Origin: Sphingomonas hengshuiensis
GTDB lineage: Bacteria; Pseudomonadota; Alphaproteobacteria; Sphingomonadales; Sphingomonadaceae
Direction: 5' to 3'
Length of the DNA: 34,722 bases
Assembly: GCA_003240755.1 (NCBI GenBank)
Contig: QFNF01000049.1
Location: 1 to 34,722 of the forward strand
Made by a program: the position numbers and the translations under genes. The stretch's first letter is position 1, and each line of letters begins with the position of its first letter. Positions 25,558 to 34,214 of this stretch are shown piece after piece. The notes beneath the pieces are model-generated. The model saw only the letters and a program-made list of their open reading frames with translations, had not been told where the DNA came from and did no database searches.

Positions 25558-27009
25558 ATGACGCAGGCTTCCCAGATCGTCGCCGAACTAGATCGGCTCT
25601 ATACCTCTTCCGTGGCGCGGCTGCGCGCCGCACTCGACCGCTACCTCACTGATGGTACGCCCCCGCCCTCGTCGGCGCGGGTCGACGGGTCGTTCGCCTA
25701 CCCCGAAATCCGCCTGACCTATCGCGGCGGCAGCGACCGGCCGATGCCGTCGCGCGCCTATGGCCGGCTGACCACACCGGGCGAATACCGGATCAGCGTG
25801 ACCAAGCCGGCGATGTTCGCCGCCTATCTCACCGAACAGCTCGACCTGCTGATCGCCAACCATGACGTGATCGTCGAAGCGTCGCCGGGGCGGCAGGAAA
25901 TCCCGTTCCCCTATGTCCTCGATGCCGGCCACGCGCTCAGCCTCGATGCGGTATCGGCGTCCGAACTGGCGCGGTACTTCCCGGCGACCGAACTGGCCCA
26001 TATCGGCGACGAGATCGCCGACGGCCTGTGGATCGGCCATGACGACAGCCGCCCGCTGGCGTTGTTCGACGGGTTGCGCACCGATTTTTCGCTCGCCCGG
26101 CTGCGGCACTATACCGGCACCCCGCCCGAACATATCCAGCAATATGTGCTGTTCACCAACTATCACCGCTATGTGGACGAATTCGTCCGCTGGGCGGGCG
26201 AGCAGCTCAAGCCCGCCGCCGACGGCACGCCCAGCCGCTATACCGCATTGTCGGGTGCCGGCGGCGTGCTCGCGACCGCGGGCGACGATGCCGAGCGCAT
26301 GGTCAGCGACAGCGCGTGGCGACGGCACCAGATGCCGGCCTATCACCTCGTCGCGCCCGACGGCACCGGCATCACCCTCGTCAATATCGGCGTCGGCCCG
26401 TCGAACGCAAAGACGATCTGCGACCATCTGGCGGTCATGCGGCCCGAGGCGTGGTTGATGATCGGCCATTGCGGCGGCCTGCGCCCCAGCCAGCGGATCG
26501 GCGACTATGTCCTCGCCCACGCCTATCTGCGCGACGACCATGTCCTCGACGACGTGCTGCCGCCCGAAATCCCCGTGCCCGCCATCGCCGAGGTACAGGT
26601 CGCGATGGCACGCGCGGCGGAGATCGTGTCGGGTCAGTCGGGCGACGAACTCAAGAAGCGGCTGCGCACCGGCACCATCGTCACCACCGACGACCGCAAC
26701 TGGGAATTGCGCTTCAGCCGTTCGGCGCTGCGCTTCTCGCTCAGCCGCGCGGTCGGGATCGACATGGAATCGGCGACGATCGCCGCGCAGGGCTATCGCT
26801 TCCGCGTCCCCTATGGCACGTTGCTGTGCGTGTCGGACAAGCCGCTGCATGGCGAACTGAAGCTGCCGGGACAGGCCAACCGCTTCTACGAACGCGCGAT
26901 CAACGAACATATGCGGATCGGCATCGAAGCCTGCGAACAGTTGCGACAGGAAGGCGCGCGCCTGCACAGTCGAAAGCTGCGCGCGTTCAACGAACCGCCG
27001 TTCCGGTAA
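25558..27009 (+). CDS. amn: AMP nucleosidase
   Basis: Amn hydrolyses AMP to adenine and ribose 5-phosphate and helps control adenylate pools. The 483-residue product matches the E. coli enzyme in length (484). The N-terminal regulatory domain has LDRLYTSSVARLRAAL and SFAYPEIRLTY. The C-terminal phosphorylase-like domain has NIGVGPSNAKTICDHL, AWLMIGHCGGLRPSQRIGDY and VGIDMESATIAAQGYRF, the last holding the catalytic-site ME dyad. The ending TLLCVSDKPLHGELKLPGQA is also typical. The start at 25558 aligns with the family N-terminus and lacks a Shine-Dalgarno. Confidence 0.97.
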   Translation: MTQASQIVAELDRLYTSSVARLRAALDRYLTDGTPPPSSARVDGSFAYPEIRLTYRGGSDRPMPSRAYGRLTTPGEYRISVTKPAMFAAYLTEQLDLLIANHDVIVEASPGRQEIPFPYVLDAGHALSLDAVSASELARYFPATELAHIGDEIADGLWIGHDDSRPLALFDGLRTDFSLARLRHYTGTPPEHIQQYVLFTNYHRYVDEFVRWAGEQLKPAADGTPSRYTALSGAGGVLATAGDDAERMVSDSAWRRHQMPAYHLVAPDGTGITLVNIGVGPSNAKTICDHLAVMRPEAWLMIGHCGGLRPSQRIGDYVLAHAYLRDDHVLDDVLPPEIPVPAIAEVQVAMARAAEIVSGQSGDELKKRLRTGTIVTTDDRNWELRFSRSALRFSLSRAVGIDMESATIAAQGYRFRVPYGTLLCVSDKPLHGELKLPGQANRFYERAINEHMRIGIEACEQLRQEGARLHSRKLRAFNEPPFR

Positions 27010-27094
27010 GGCCGGGCGACCGGCACGGACATTCCGTTGAGCGGCAGGTAACTTTTCCACGCTATCGCGTTGTTCCGAAAGGAACGACGGCCGC

Positions 27095-27847
27095 ATGTCC
27101 AGCCTGCCTACGAAGTTGGCCGCCGCCCTTCGGGAAGCGGCGATGACGCTAGTCAAGGCGCTGATCGCGATCGGCGTCTTCGGCGCGATCCTCTTCGGCT
27201 GGGGCTATGGCAAGGCGCGCGAGCAGCAGGCATTCACCAATTCGCTGCCGCTGCCCAACGAAGTCCGGCAGGACCAGTGCGCGATATGGTTCGTCGGCAG
27301 TTCGACGATGGCGCGCTGGACCAGCCTGCAGCAGGACATGCTGCCGTGGACGACGCACAACCGCGCGATCGGCGGCGCGACGCTGGCCGAACTGACGACC
27401 CGGTTCCTCAACGAACGCAACCCGCAGCCGCCGCGCGCGATCGTCTTCTACGCCGGAGAGAACGACCTGGCGTTCGGCGTTCCGGTGAAGGCGACCGCCG
27501 CCGCCTTTGCCGATTTCATGGCGTACAAGCGCAAGCGGCTGGGCACCACGCCGGTCTTCTTCGTCTCGGTCAAACCCTCGCCCACCCGCTGGGCGCTTGC
27601 CGACAGGCAGGCGGCGTTCGACGCCATCGTGCAGCAGATGGCCGTGCGCGATACCGACCTGACCTATGTCGACGTGCGCGACCGCTTTCTGGTCGATGGC
27701 CGCCCCGGCCCGTTCTACGAAGTCGACGGACTGCATCTGAACGACGCCGGCTATGCGATCTTCAGCACCGCGTTGCATCGCACCCTCGCCGCCGACCTGC
27801 CGGCATCGCTGGTCCGGCGTTGCCGGCGCCAGTCGATGGATAGCTGA
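27095..27847 (+). CDS. Membrane-anchored SGNH/GDSL-type hydrolase
   Basis: The 250-residue product begins with a cytoplasmic stub and one membrane helix at about 18-38. It then carries SGNH blocks: VGSSTMARW (block I, probable nucleophile Ser70), AIGGATLAEL (block II, Gly94), YAGENDLAFG (block III, Asn123) and DGLHLNDAGY (block V, Asp211 and His214). The usual GDS is GSS, as in some acetylesterase-type members. The domain should face the periplasm. Enzymes of this kind add or remove acyl groups on glycans. The next gene, 6 bases downstream, encodes an acyltransferase-3 protein, which suggests joint action. An AAGGAA lies upstream, rather far from the ATG; Met17 is an alternative start. Confidence 0.88.
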   Translation: MSSLPTKLAAALREAAMTLVKALIAIGVFGAILFGWGYGKAREQQAFTNSLPLPNEVRQDQCAIWFVGSSTMARWTSLQQDMLPWTTHNRAIGGATLAELTTRFLNERNPQPPRAIVFYAGENDLAFGVPVKATAAAFADFMAYKRKRLGTTPVFFVSVKPSPTRWALADRQAAFDAIVQQMAVRDTDLTYVDVRDRFLVDGRPGPFYEVDGLHLNDAGYAIFSTALHRTLAADLPASLVRRCRRQSMDS

Positions 27848-27853
27848 GCCGCG

Positions 27854-28954
27854 ATGGTACCGTCGCAGCGTCTGGCCGGGGTCGATGCGTGGCGCGCCGG
27901 GCTGATGCTGTTCGGCATCCTGCTGCACGCCCTGCCCGAACGGTCGCACGATCCGTTGTTCGCGGTGATCGGCTATGTCTCGACCCATGTCCGCATGGGG
28001 GCGTTCATGGTCGTCGCCGGCTATCTGTGCGGGTTCGTCGCGGGGCGGCGGCCGCGACGGCAGTGGCTGCGCGCACGGTTGCGGGTACTGACGATGCCAT
28101 TGCTGACCGGTCTCGTCCTGACGGTCCCGACGCTGGTGGCGCTGCGCCTGCATTATGCGACGACCCTGCCGTCGATCGTCGGCCTGTGGCTCAACTGGTA
28201 TCACCTCTGGTTCCTGCTGGCGCTCATCCTCTACCTGCCGATCGCCTGGGTGCTGGCGTTCGGCGACACCCATGCCCGGGTGACGGCATGGCTGACCGGG
28301 AACGCCCCTACCCCCTCCGCCCGGCAGGCACGCGTCATCGTCGCGATGCTGGTCGGATCGCTGGCGATGATGACGCTCGGCATCCGGCTGGCCGCCATCG
28401 TGCCGGGCGATGGCACGACGGTGCTCAGCACCCTGCCGCAGATGCTCGGCTACGCCCCGCTCTACGCCATCGGTATCCTGCTGGGACGGGACGAAGCGCT
28501 GACGGCGACCGTGCTCGGCCACTGGCCGACGCTGGCGATGATCGTCGCGGCGATGCTGTTCCTCGATTGCGGCACGGCATGGGCCAGCGGGTCCGCGCCC
28601 GGCGTCGGGTTCCCCCAGCTATCGCTGCTCGCCCGTGCGGTGCTGCCGGGCACCAGCGCGCTGCTGATCCTGCGCTCCGCCCTGTCGATCCGCCGGGTAT
28701 CCCGCCCGCTGCGCAGGATTGCCGATGCGTCGCTGACGATCTATCTCGTCCATTTCCCGTTGGTGAAGCTGTTGCAGGCGCTGGCCGGCGACGTGCTCCG
28801 TCACGACTATCTGACCTTTGCGTTCGTCGTGTCGATCACCGCCATCCTGTCCTACGCGTTCCATACGCGGGTGGTGGTGCGTTCGCCGGTACTGCTGTGG
28901 CTGTTCAACGGTGCGCCGCGGCCCGCGCCGGGCACGGTACCGCGAACGGCGTGA
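27854..28954 (+). CDS. Acyltransferase-3 family integral membrane protein
   Basis: The 366-residue polytopic protein opens with LAGVDAWRAGLMLFGILLHA, the family's first helix, with the conserved Arg and the putative catalytic His. About ten hydrophobic segments follow, including YHLWFLLALILYLPIAWVLA and a late TIYLVHFPLVKLLQALAG, both characteristic. AT3 proteins pass acetyl or succinyl groups from the cytoplasm to glycans or lipids outside (O-antigen, glucans, Nod factors); OpgC-like members are the nearest in feel. The substrate is unknown. The gene starts 6 bases after the SGNH gene and its stop is 4 bases from the convergent flippase stop. Confidence 0.88.
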   Translation: MVPSQRLAGVDAWRAGLMLFGILLHALPERSHDPLFAVIGYVSTHVRMGAFMVVAGYLCGFVAGRRPRRQWLRARLRVLTMPLLTGLVLTVPTLVALRLHYATTLPSIVGLWLNWYHLWFLLALILYLPIAWVLAFGDTHARVTAWLTGNAPTPSARQARVIVAMLVGSLAMMTLGIRLAAIVPGDGTTVLSTLPQMLGYAPLYAIGILLGRDEALTATVLGHWPTLAMIVAAMLFLDCGTAWASGSAPGVGFPQLSLLARAVLPGTSALLILRSALSIRRVSRPLRRIADASLTIYLVHFPLVKLLQALAGDVLRHDYLTFAFVVSITAILSYAFHTRVVVRSPVLLWLFNGAPRPAPGTVPRTA

Positions 28955-28958
28955 CGGA

Positions 28959-30485
28959 TCAGACCTTGTAGCGATCGGTCGGCAGTTGCGCCTCGCTGGC
29001 CGCCGCGCTCTTGTGGAACAGCGCCTTGTCCTCCGGCCGGAACGCCCAGCGCCACAGGATCGCGAAATAGGTGGCGAGGATGATCGGAATGCCGAACAGC
29101 ATCTCGGCCCATTCCAGTCGCCGGGGCAACTGCATGATCGCCGACCCGATCACTGTCGCCGCCACCACCGCCCACAGGAACGCCGGCCGGAAATCGCGCA
29201 CGCTGTGGCCGAGCAGCTTCGACAGCAGCCCCGACTTGATGACCGATCCCAGCGCCACCGAAATGCACAGCGCCATCGCCGGCCCGACCGCGGCATAGTT
29301 CTGCGGCAGGCCCAGCGCGCGCATCAGCATGACCAGCGCGAAGCTGAGCACGACCTGGAACGCGAGCAACCCGATCGAGATCATCAGGTTGCGATGCCGG
29401 GCGACATAGACCAGTGCCGCCTCCGACACCGCGCCCTTCGCCGCCAGCACTTCGGCGACCAGCAGGAACGACAGCGCGCCCGCCCCGCTGACGAACTCGC
29501 GCCCGACCACCCCCATCACGCCCGACGCCGGGATGCTGCCGGCCAGCGCCAGCGCCGCCTGTGCGGTGATGATCCAGAAGCCGACCTGCCGCACCTGTCG
29601 CGCGACCGCACCCTTGTCGTCCGCCGCCAGGCTCTGGGTGATGACCGGTCCCAGCACCGGGTCGAAGCTGGTCTTGAGCTTCTGCGGCAGCGACGCGACC
29701 TGCTGCGCCATGTAATAGATGCCGACGATCGCCGGCCCGAACAACAGCCCGAGGATGAAGCGATCGACGTTGCGCGTGCCCCACTCGATCGCATCGGCCC
29801 CGGCCAGCGGCATGTTGCGCTTCACCAGCGCCAGCATCGGGCGCAGATGCGGCGACCAGCCATAGGGCAGGCCATAGCTGCGGACGAACGGCACGATCGA
29901 CGCGACCAGCGCCGCCGCCATCGACAGGACGTAGCTCATGATGAGCCCGTCGCGCGTCGAATAATAGCTGAGGCCCCACGCCGCGATCGAGATCGTCCAT
30001 GGCTCGACCACCGCGCGCGCCGTCACCGCCGCCTTCACATTCAGCCGGTAAGCCAATGCGGCCAGGCTGACGTCCGACCATGCGATCGCGAACACGATCA
30101 GCGGCAGCAATCGTTCGAACCCGATCACCCGGCTGTTGGGATACATGATCTGGGGAAAGACGAACAGCACCGCGCTGGCCGCGATCGACAGGATGAACGC
30201 CACCGCCAGCGCGTCCCACACCACATGGGCATGCGGCCGGTCGGTCGACGACAGCGCCTGCGCCAGCCCCCGCTTCAATCCCAGCGTCGCGACCAACGCC
30301 GCCAGTTCGACCACCAGCACCGCCAGCGCGAACCGCCCGACGATCTCGGGACCATAGATGCGCCCGGCGATGAACAGGAACGGCAGCCGCGCGACGAGCC
30401 GCAGGACAAAGCCGAACACGTTCGTCCGCCCACCCTTGGCCAGGGCAGCGATATCGTCGGTCGGCGGGGTCGGCGCGTCGGTCAC
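28959..30485 (-). CDS. Polysaccharide (Wzx/MATE-like) flippase
   Basis: The predicted 508-residue polytopic membrane protein has 12-14 hydrophobic segments and the polysaccharide-export layout. It starts DDIAALAKGGRTNVFGFVLR, then LPFLFIAGRIYGPEIVGRFA. The centre has NVDRFILGLLFGPAIVGIYY and QKLKTSFDPVLGPVITQSLA, typical of oligosaccharide flippases. It would translocate an undecaprenol- or lipid-linked glycan. I chose the GTG at 30485 because homologues I recall begin just before the DDIAALAKGG stretch. The ATG at 30542 would add a 19-residue Arg-rich leader and has an AGGGGG very close to it, so the start is uncertain. The cytoplasmic C-terminal tail ends TDRYKV. About 236 bases to the polA stop hold nothing I can name. 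Confidence 0.85.
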   Translation of the reverse strand: MTDAPTPPTDDIAALAKGGRTNVFGFVLRLVARLPFLFIAGRIYGPEIVGRFALAVLVVELAALVATLGLKRGLAQALSSTDRPHAHVVWDALAVAFILSIAASAVLFVFPQIMYPNSRVIGFERLLPLIVFAIAWSDVSLAALAYRLNVKAAVTARAVVEPWTISIAAWGLSYYSTRDGLIMSYVLSMAAALVASIVPFVRSYGLPYGWSPHLRPMLALVKRNMPLAGADAIEWGTRNVDRFILGLLFGPAIVGIYYMAQQVASLPQKLKTSFDPVLGPVITQSLAADDKGAVARQVRQVGFWIITAQAALALAGSIPASGVMGVVGREFVSGAGALSFLLVAEVLAAKGAVSEAALVYVARHRNLMISIGLLAFQVVLSFALVMLMRALGLPQNYAAVGPAMALCISVALGSVIKSGLLSKLLGHSVRDFRPAFLWAVVAATVIGSAIMQLPRRLEWAEMLFGIPIILATYFAILWRWAFRPEDKALFHKSAAASEAQLPTDRYKV

Positions 30486-30721
30486 GCGACGCGCGAAGGG
30501 TGGTTCATCGCGGCCTCTTACGCTAGGGCCGCGACGGACCATAGCCCCCTGTTGCGCTTTGGGCGCGGGGTGCGGCTTGGCGGCAACGGTGGCGGGGACT
30601 GGACCGGGCGGGCGCACGGTTCGTCGCGAAATGCGGGAGATGCGCTTCCGCCGGCATCGGGCATGTCGATCGCCACAGCGTCAGGACCGATCGCTGCCAG
30701 CCTGCCACCACCATCACCGCA

Positions 30722-33481
30722 TCAATGCGCCGCGCCCCAGCTCGGCCCGGTGCCGATCTCCACGCCCAGCGGCACCGACAGCCGCACCACCGGTTCGGCG
30801 GCCGTTTCCATCACGTGCCGGATCACCGGCGTCGCCGCTTCCACCAGTCCCTCGGGCAGTTCGAACACCAGTTCGTCATGCACCTGCAACAGCATCCGCA
30901 CCTCGTGCAGCCCCGCCTCGGCCAGTGCCGGCCCCATTCGCGCCATCGCCCGCTTGATGATGTCGGCGCTGGTCCCCTGGATCGGCGCGTTGATCGCGGC
31001 GCGCTCGGCGCCCTGGCGTTCATGCTGCACCTTCGACTGGATGCGCGGGAAATGCGTCTTGCGCCCGAACAGGGTCGTGGTGAACCCGGTCGTGCGCACG
31101 CTCTGCGTCGTTTCGGCGATATAGCGGTTGATGCCGGGAAAGCGGTCGAAATAGCGATCGATCATCGCCTGTGCCTCGTCCGCGCTCACGTCCAGCCGCC
31201 CGGCCAGCCCCCAGCGGCTGATACCGTACAGGATCGCGAAGTTGATCGTCTTGGCCCGCCCGCGGGTGTCGCGGTTGACCTCGCCGAACAGTTCCTGTGC
31301 GGTGATGCTGTGAATGTCGTCGCCGCGTTCGAACGCCTCGCGCAACTGCGGCACGTCGGCGATATGCGCCGCCAGCCGCAGCTCGATCTGCGAATAGTCG
31401 GCGGCGAGGATGACGTTGCCCGGCTCCGCCACGAACGCATCGCGGATCTGCCGGCCGACCTCGGTGCGGATCGGGATGTTCTGCAGGTTGGGATCGGTCG
31501 ATGACAGTCGCCCGGTCTGCGCGCCGGTCAGGCTGTAGCTGGTATGCACCCGCCCGGTCGCCGGGTTGATCTGCGCCTGCAACGCATCGGTATAGGTGCT
31601 TTTCAGCTTCGATAGCTGCCGCCAGTCGAGCACCTTCGCCGCGATGACCGCGCCCGGGGAATCCCGGTCGGCGGCGATGCGTTCCAGTTCGTTGACGTCG
31701 GTCGAATAGACGCCCGACTTGCCCTTGCGCCCGCCCTTGATCCCCAGCGTGACGAACAGCACGTCGCCCAGTTGCTTCGGCGATCCGATGGTGAACTTCG
31801 TCCCCGCAAGGTCGTGGATCTCGGTCTCCAGCGCCGCGATCCGCGCGGAGAAATCCTCCGACAGCCTGGCCAGTACCGCCGCATCGACCTTGATCCCGGC
31901 CTGCTCCATGTCGGCGATGACGCGCACCAGCGGGCGGTCGACCATCTCATACACCCGGGTCGCCTGTTCGTACGGCAGCCGCGGCTTGAACCGCCGCCAC
32001 AGCCGTAGCGTCACATCGGCATCCTCGGCGGCATAGCGGGTGGCGGTCTTCAGGTCGATCTCGCCGAAGCCGACCTGTTTCTTGCCCGTTCCCACCACGT
32101 CCTTGTACGCGATGCAGCTATGCTGGAGGTGGGTCGCCGCCAGTTCGTCCATGCCATGCCCGTGCAGCCCGGCGTCGAGCGCGAAGCTCATCACGATCGT
32201 GTCGTCATAGGGCGCGACATCGACGCCCGCGCGCGCCAGCACGATCATGTCGTATTTCAGGTTATGGCCGATCTTCAGGACATCCGGGTCCTCGAACAGC
32301 GGCTTCAGCGTCGCCAGCACCGCCTCGCGCGACAATTGTTCGGGCTTCTCGGCGAACATGTCGGTCCCGCCATGGCCGATGGGGATATAGCAGGCGAGGT
32401 TCGGGTGCAGCGCCATGCTGATCCCGACCAGCTCGGCGCGCGTCGCGTCCAGCCCCGTCGTCTCGGTATCGATCGCCACCCAGCCCTGGTGCCGCGCGAC
32501 CTGGACCCAGCGGTCGAGCGCTTCCTGCGTCGCCACCGTCTCGTACGCGTCATGGTCGCACGCCGGCTCGTCGTCCTGCGCCACCGGCGCGCTCGGGCTT
32601 TCGACCGGCGCATCGGCGACCGTGCCCAGCTTGGTCAGCAGCGTGCGAAAGCCGTGATGCTCGAGGAACGCGCGCAGCGGCGCTTCCGGTATCCCCTGCA
32701 ATTCCAGCGCGTCGAGCGGTTCGGGCAGGCCGCCGTCGCATTTCAGCGTCACCAGCACCTTCGACAGCCGCGCATTGCCGGCATGCTCGATCAGATTGTC
32801 GCGCAAGCGGCCCTTCTTCATGTCCGGCGCGGCGGCCAGCACCGCCTCCAGATCGCCATGCTCGTTGATGAGCTTCGCCGCCGTCTTCGGCCCGACGCCG
32901 GGGACGCCCGGCACATTGTCGACGCTGTCGCCCATCAGCGCCAGCACGTCGCCCAGCTTGTCCGGCGTCACGCCGAACTTCTCGACGACATGGTCCGGCC
33001 CCAGCGTCCGGTTGTTCATCGTGTCGAGCATGTCGACCGACGGATCGGTCATCAACTGCATCAGGTCCTTGTCGGAACTGACGATCGTCACCGCCCAGCC
33101 CTGTGCCAGCGCCGCCTGCGTATAGCAGGCGATGATGTCGTCGGCCTCCAGCCCTTCCTCCTCGATGCACGGCAGGCTGAACGCGCGCGTCGCATCGCGG
33201 ATCATCGGGAACTGGGGAACGAGGTCCTCGGGCGGCGGCGGCCGGTGCGCCTTGTACTGGTCGTACAGCTCGTTGCGGAACGTCTTCGACGACTTGTCGA
33301 GGATCACCGCCATATGCGTCGGACCGTCCGCCTTGTGCAGCGCATCGGCCAGCTTCCACAGCATCGTCGTATAGCCATAGACCGCCCCCACCGGTTCGCC
33401 ATGCCGGTTGGTGAGCGGCGGCAGCCGGTGATAGGCGCGAAAGATGTAGCCGGAGCCGTCGACGAGATAGAGATGGGGCAT
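30722..33481 (-). CDS. polA: DNA polymerase I
   Basis: The 919-residue product has all three domains. The 5'-nuclease (about 1-290) begins HLYLVDGSGYIFRAYH and contains DDIIACYTQAA, SSDKDLMQL and GVPGVGPKTAAKL. The 3'-5' exonuclease (about 330-510) keeps the metal residues in AIDTETTGL near 336 and NLKYDMIVL, so proofreading looks intact. The polymerase (about 540-919) has AADYSQIELRLAAHI near 694, RGRAKTINFAILYG and LLQVHDELVFE. The ATG at 33481 fits the family start and has no Shine-Dalgarno; TATATC lies 7 bases upstream, suggesting a leaderless message. An open extension upstream of the ATG is a Pro/Ala-rich artefact. Confidence 0.98.
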   Translation of the reverse strand: MPHLYLVDGSGYIFRAYHRLPPLTNRHGEPVGAVYGYTTMLWKLADALHKADGPTHMAVILDKSSKTFRNELYDQYKAHRPPPPEDLVPQFPMIRDATRAFSLPCIEEEGLEADDIIACYTQAALAQGWAVTIVSSDKDLMQLMTDPSVDMLDTMNNRTLGPDHVVEKFGVTPDKLGDVLALMGDSVDNVPGVPGVGPKTAAKLINEHGDLEAVLAAAPDMKKGRLRDNLIEHAGNARLSKVLVTLKCDGGLPEPLDALELQGIPEAPLRAFLEHHGFRTLLTKLGTVADAPVESPSAPVAQDDEPACDHDAYETVATQEALDRWVQVARHQGWVAIDTETTGLDATRAELVGISMALHPNLACYIPIGHGGTDMFAEKPEQLSREAVLATLKPLFEDPDVLKIGHNLKYDMIVLARAGVDVAPYDDTIVMSFALDAGLHGHGMDELAATHLQHSCIAYKDVVGTGKKQVGFGEIDLKTATRYAAEDADVTLRLWRRFKPRLPYEQATRVYEMVDRPLVRVIADMEQAGIKVDAAVLARLSEDFSARIAALETEIHDLAGTKFTIGSPKQLGDVLFVTLGIKGGRKGKSGVYSTDVNELERIAADRDSPGAVIAAKVLDWRQLSKLKSTYTDALQAQINPATGRVHTSYSLTGAQTGRLSSTDPNLQNIPIRTEVGRQIRDAFVAEPGNVILAADYSQIELRLAAHIADVPQLREAFERGDDIHSITAQELFGEVNRDTRGRAKTINFAILYGISRWGLAGRLDVSADEAQAMIDRYFDRFPGINRYIAETTQSVRTTGFTTTLFGRKTHFPRIQSKVQHERQGAERAAINAPIQGTSADIIKRAMARMGPALAEAGLHEVRMLLQVHDELVFELPEGLVEAATPVIRHVMETAAEPVVRLSVPLGVEIGTGPSWGAAH

Positions 33482-33488
33482 GGGAGGC

Positions 33489-33494
33489 GATATA
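33489..33494 (-). promoter_or_regulatory. Possible -10 element of a leaderless polA transcript
   Basis: On the minus strand TATATC ends 7 bases before the polA ATG. No good -35 hexamer is seen at 16-18 bases and no ribosome-binding site is present. Confidence 0.35.
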
Positions 33495-33585
33495 GCGGGC
33501 GGCGGCGCGGGGTGCGAGGGGCTGGCGCGGACTCTTGACGCCAATCGTCATCCGGCGAAAACTGCGTGGCGGGGGGATACCGGAC

Positions 33586-34080
33586 ATGTCGAAATGGACT
33601 CTGCCGCTGGTTGCCGCGCTGCTCTCGATCGCACCTGCCGCCGCGAAGGAACTGAAGGTCGGCCAGCCCGCGCCGCCGATCGAACTGACGCTGGCCGACG
33701 GGACCACCACCACGCTCGCCGAGCATCGCGGCGAGGTGATCCTCGTCAATTTCTGGGCGACGTGGTGCGTGCCGTGCCGCGTCGAACTGCCGCTGCTCGA
33801 CGCCTATTATCGCAAGGTGAGCCGGCACGGCGCCCGCGTGTTTGCTGTCACGACCGAGGGATCGGTGCCGATCTACAGGATGAAGGCGCTGTTCGCCGCG
33901 CTGGCGATCACCCCGGCCAAGGGGATCAGGGGCATCACGCGCAGCGTGCCGGCGGTGCCGACCAACTACATCATCGATCGCCGCGGGATCGTCCGGTACG
34001 CGAAGGCCGGGGCGATGGACCTCGACGATCTCAACCGCGAACTGATCCCGTTGCTGAACGAGCCGGTGCCGGCGAGCTGA
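33586..34080 (+). CDS. Exported TlpA/ResA-like thioredoxin-fold protein
   Basis: The 164-residue product has a signal peptide (MSKWTLPLVAALLSIAPAAA; likely cleavage after Ala20). The thioredoxin fold follows, with the active site WCVPC (Cys61, Cys64) in VILVNFWATWCVPCRVELPL and the cis-Pro region AVPTNYIIDRRGIVRY. It should act in the periplasm as a thiol-disulfide reductant, for example in cytochrome c maturation, but no ccm genes adjoin it. The ATG at 33586 is chosen for the signal peptide, and a GGGGGGA lies upstream. TTGACG at 33535-33540 may be its -35. The gene is divergent from polA. Confidence 0.9.
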   Translation: MSKWTLPLVAALLSIAPAAAKELKVGQPAPPIELTLADGTTTTLAEHRGEVILVNFWATWCVPCRVELPLLDAYYRKVSRHGARVFAVTTEGSVPIYRMKALFAALAITPAKGIRGITRSVPAVPTNYIIDRRGIVRYAKAGAMDLDDLNRELIPLLNEPVPAS

Positions 34081-34093
34081 CCGCAGGATAGGC

Positions 34094-34128
34094 AACGGCC
34101 CCGGAATCGCTTCCGGGGCCGTTCTCTT
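34094..34128 (+). terminator. Intrinsic terminator after the TlpA-like gene
   Basis: A perfect 13-base-pair stem, AACGGCCCCGGAA (34094-34106) with TTCCGGGGCCGTT (34111-34123), closes a TCGC tetraloop and is followed by CTCTT. The T-run is poor but the stem is very stable. It sits 13 bases after the stop. Confidence 0.8.
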
Positions 34129-34141
34129 GTCTATCACCCGC

Positions 34142-34208
34142 CGCGGCGAAGCCGCGTCGTCGGTCCTCGCCATGGCGAGGCCGGCCGGGCGAGCCTAATT
34201 CGGCTCGG
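34142..34208. other. Cluster of short hairpins downstream of typA
   Basis: CGCGGC-GAA-GCCGCG (34142-34156), the perfect palindrome CCTCGCCATGGCGAGG (34165-34180) and a CGAGCC-TAATTC-GGCTCG hairpin at about 34190-34207 lie in a row between the convergent TlpA-like and typA stops. No T-run follows on the minus strand. Together they may attenuate or terminate typA transcription. Confidence 0.4.
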
Positions 34209-34214
34209 CGCGGC

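Noticed and set aside
28818..33538. Plus-strand open frames of 768 and 472 codons opposite the flippase and polA
   Set aside because: They are His/Arg/Gln-rich shadows with no hydrophobic or catalytic pattern.
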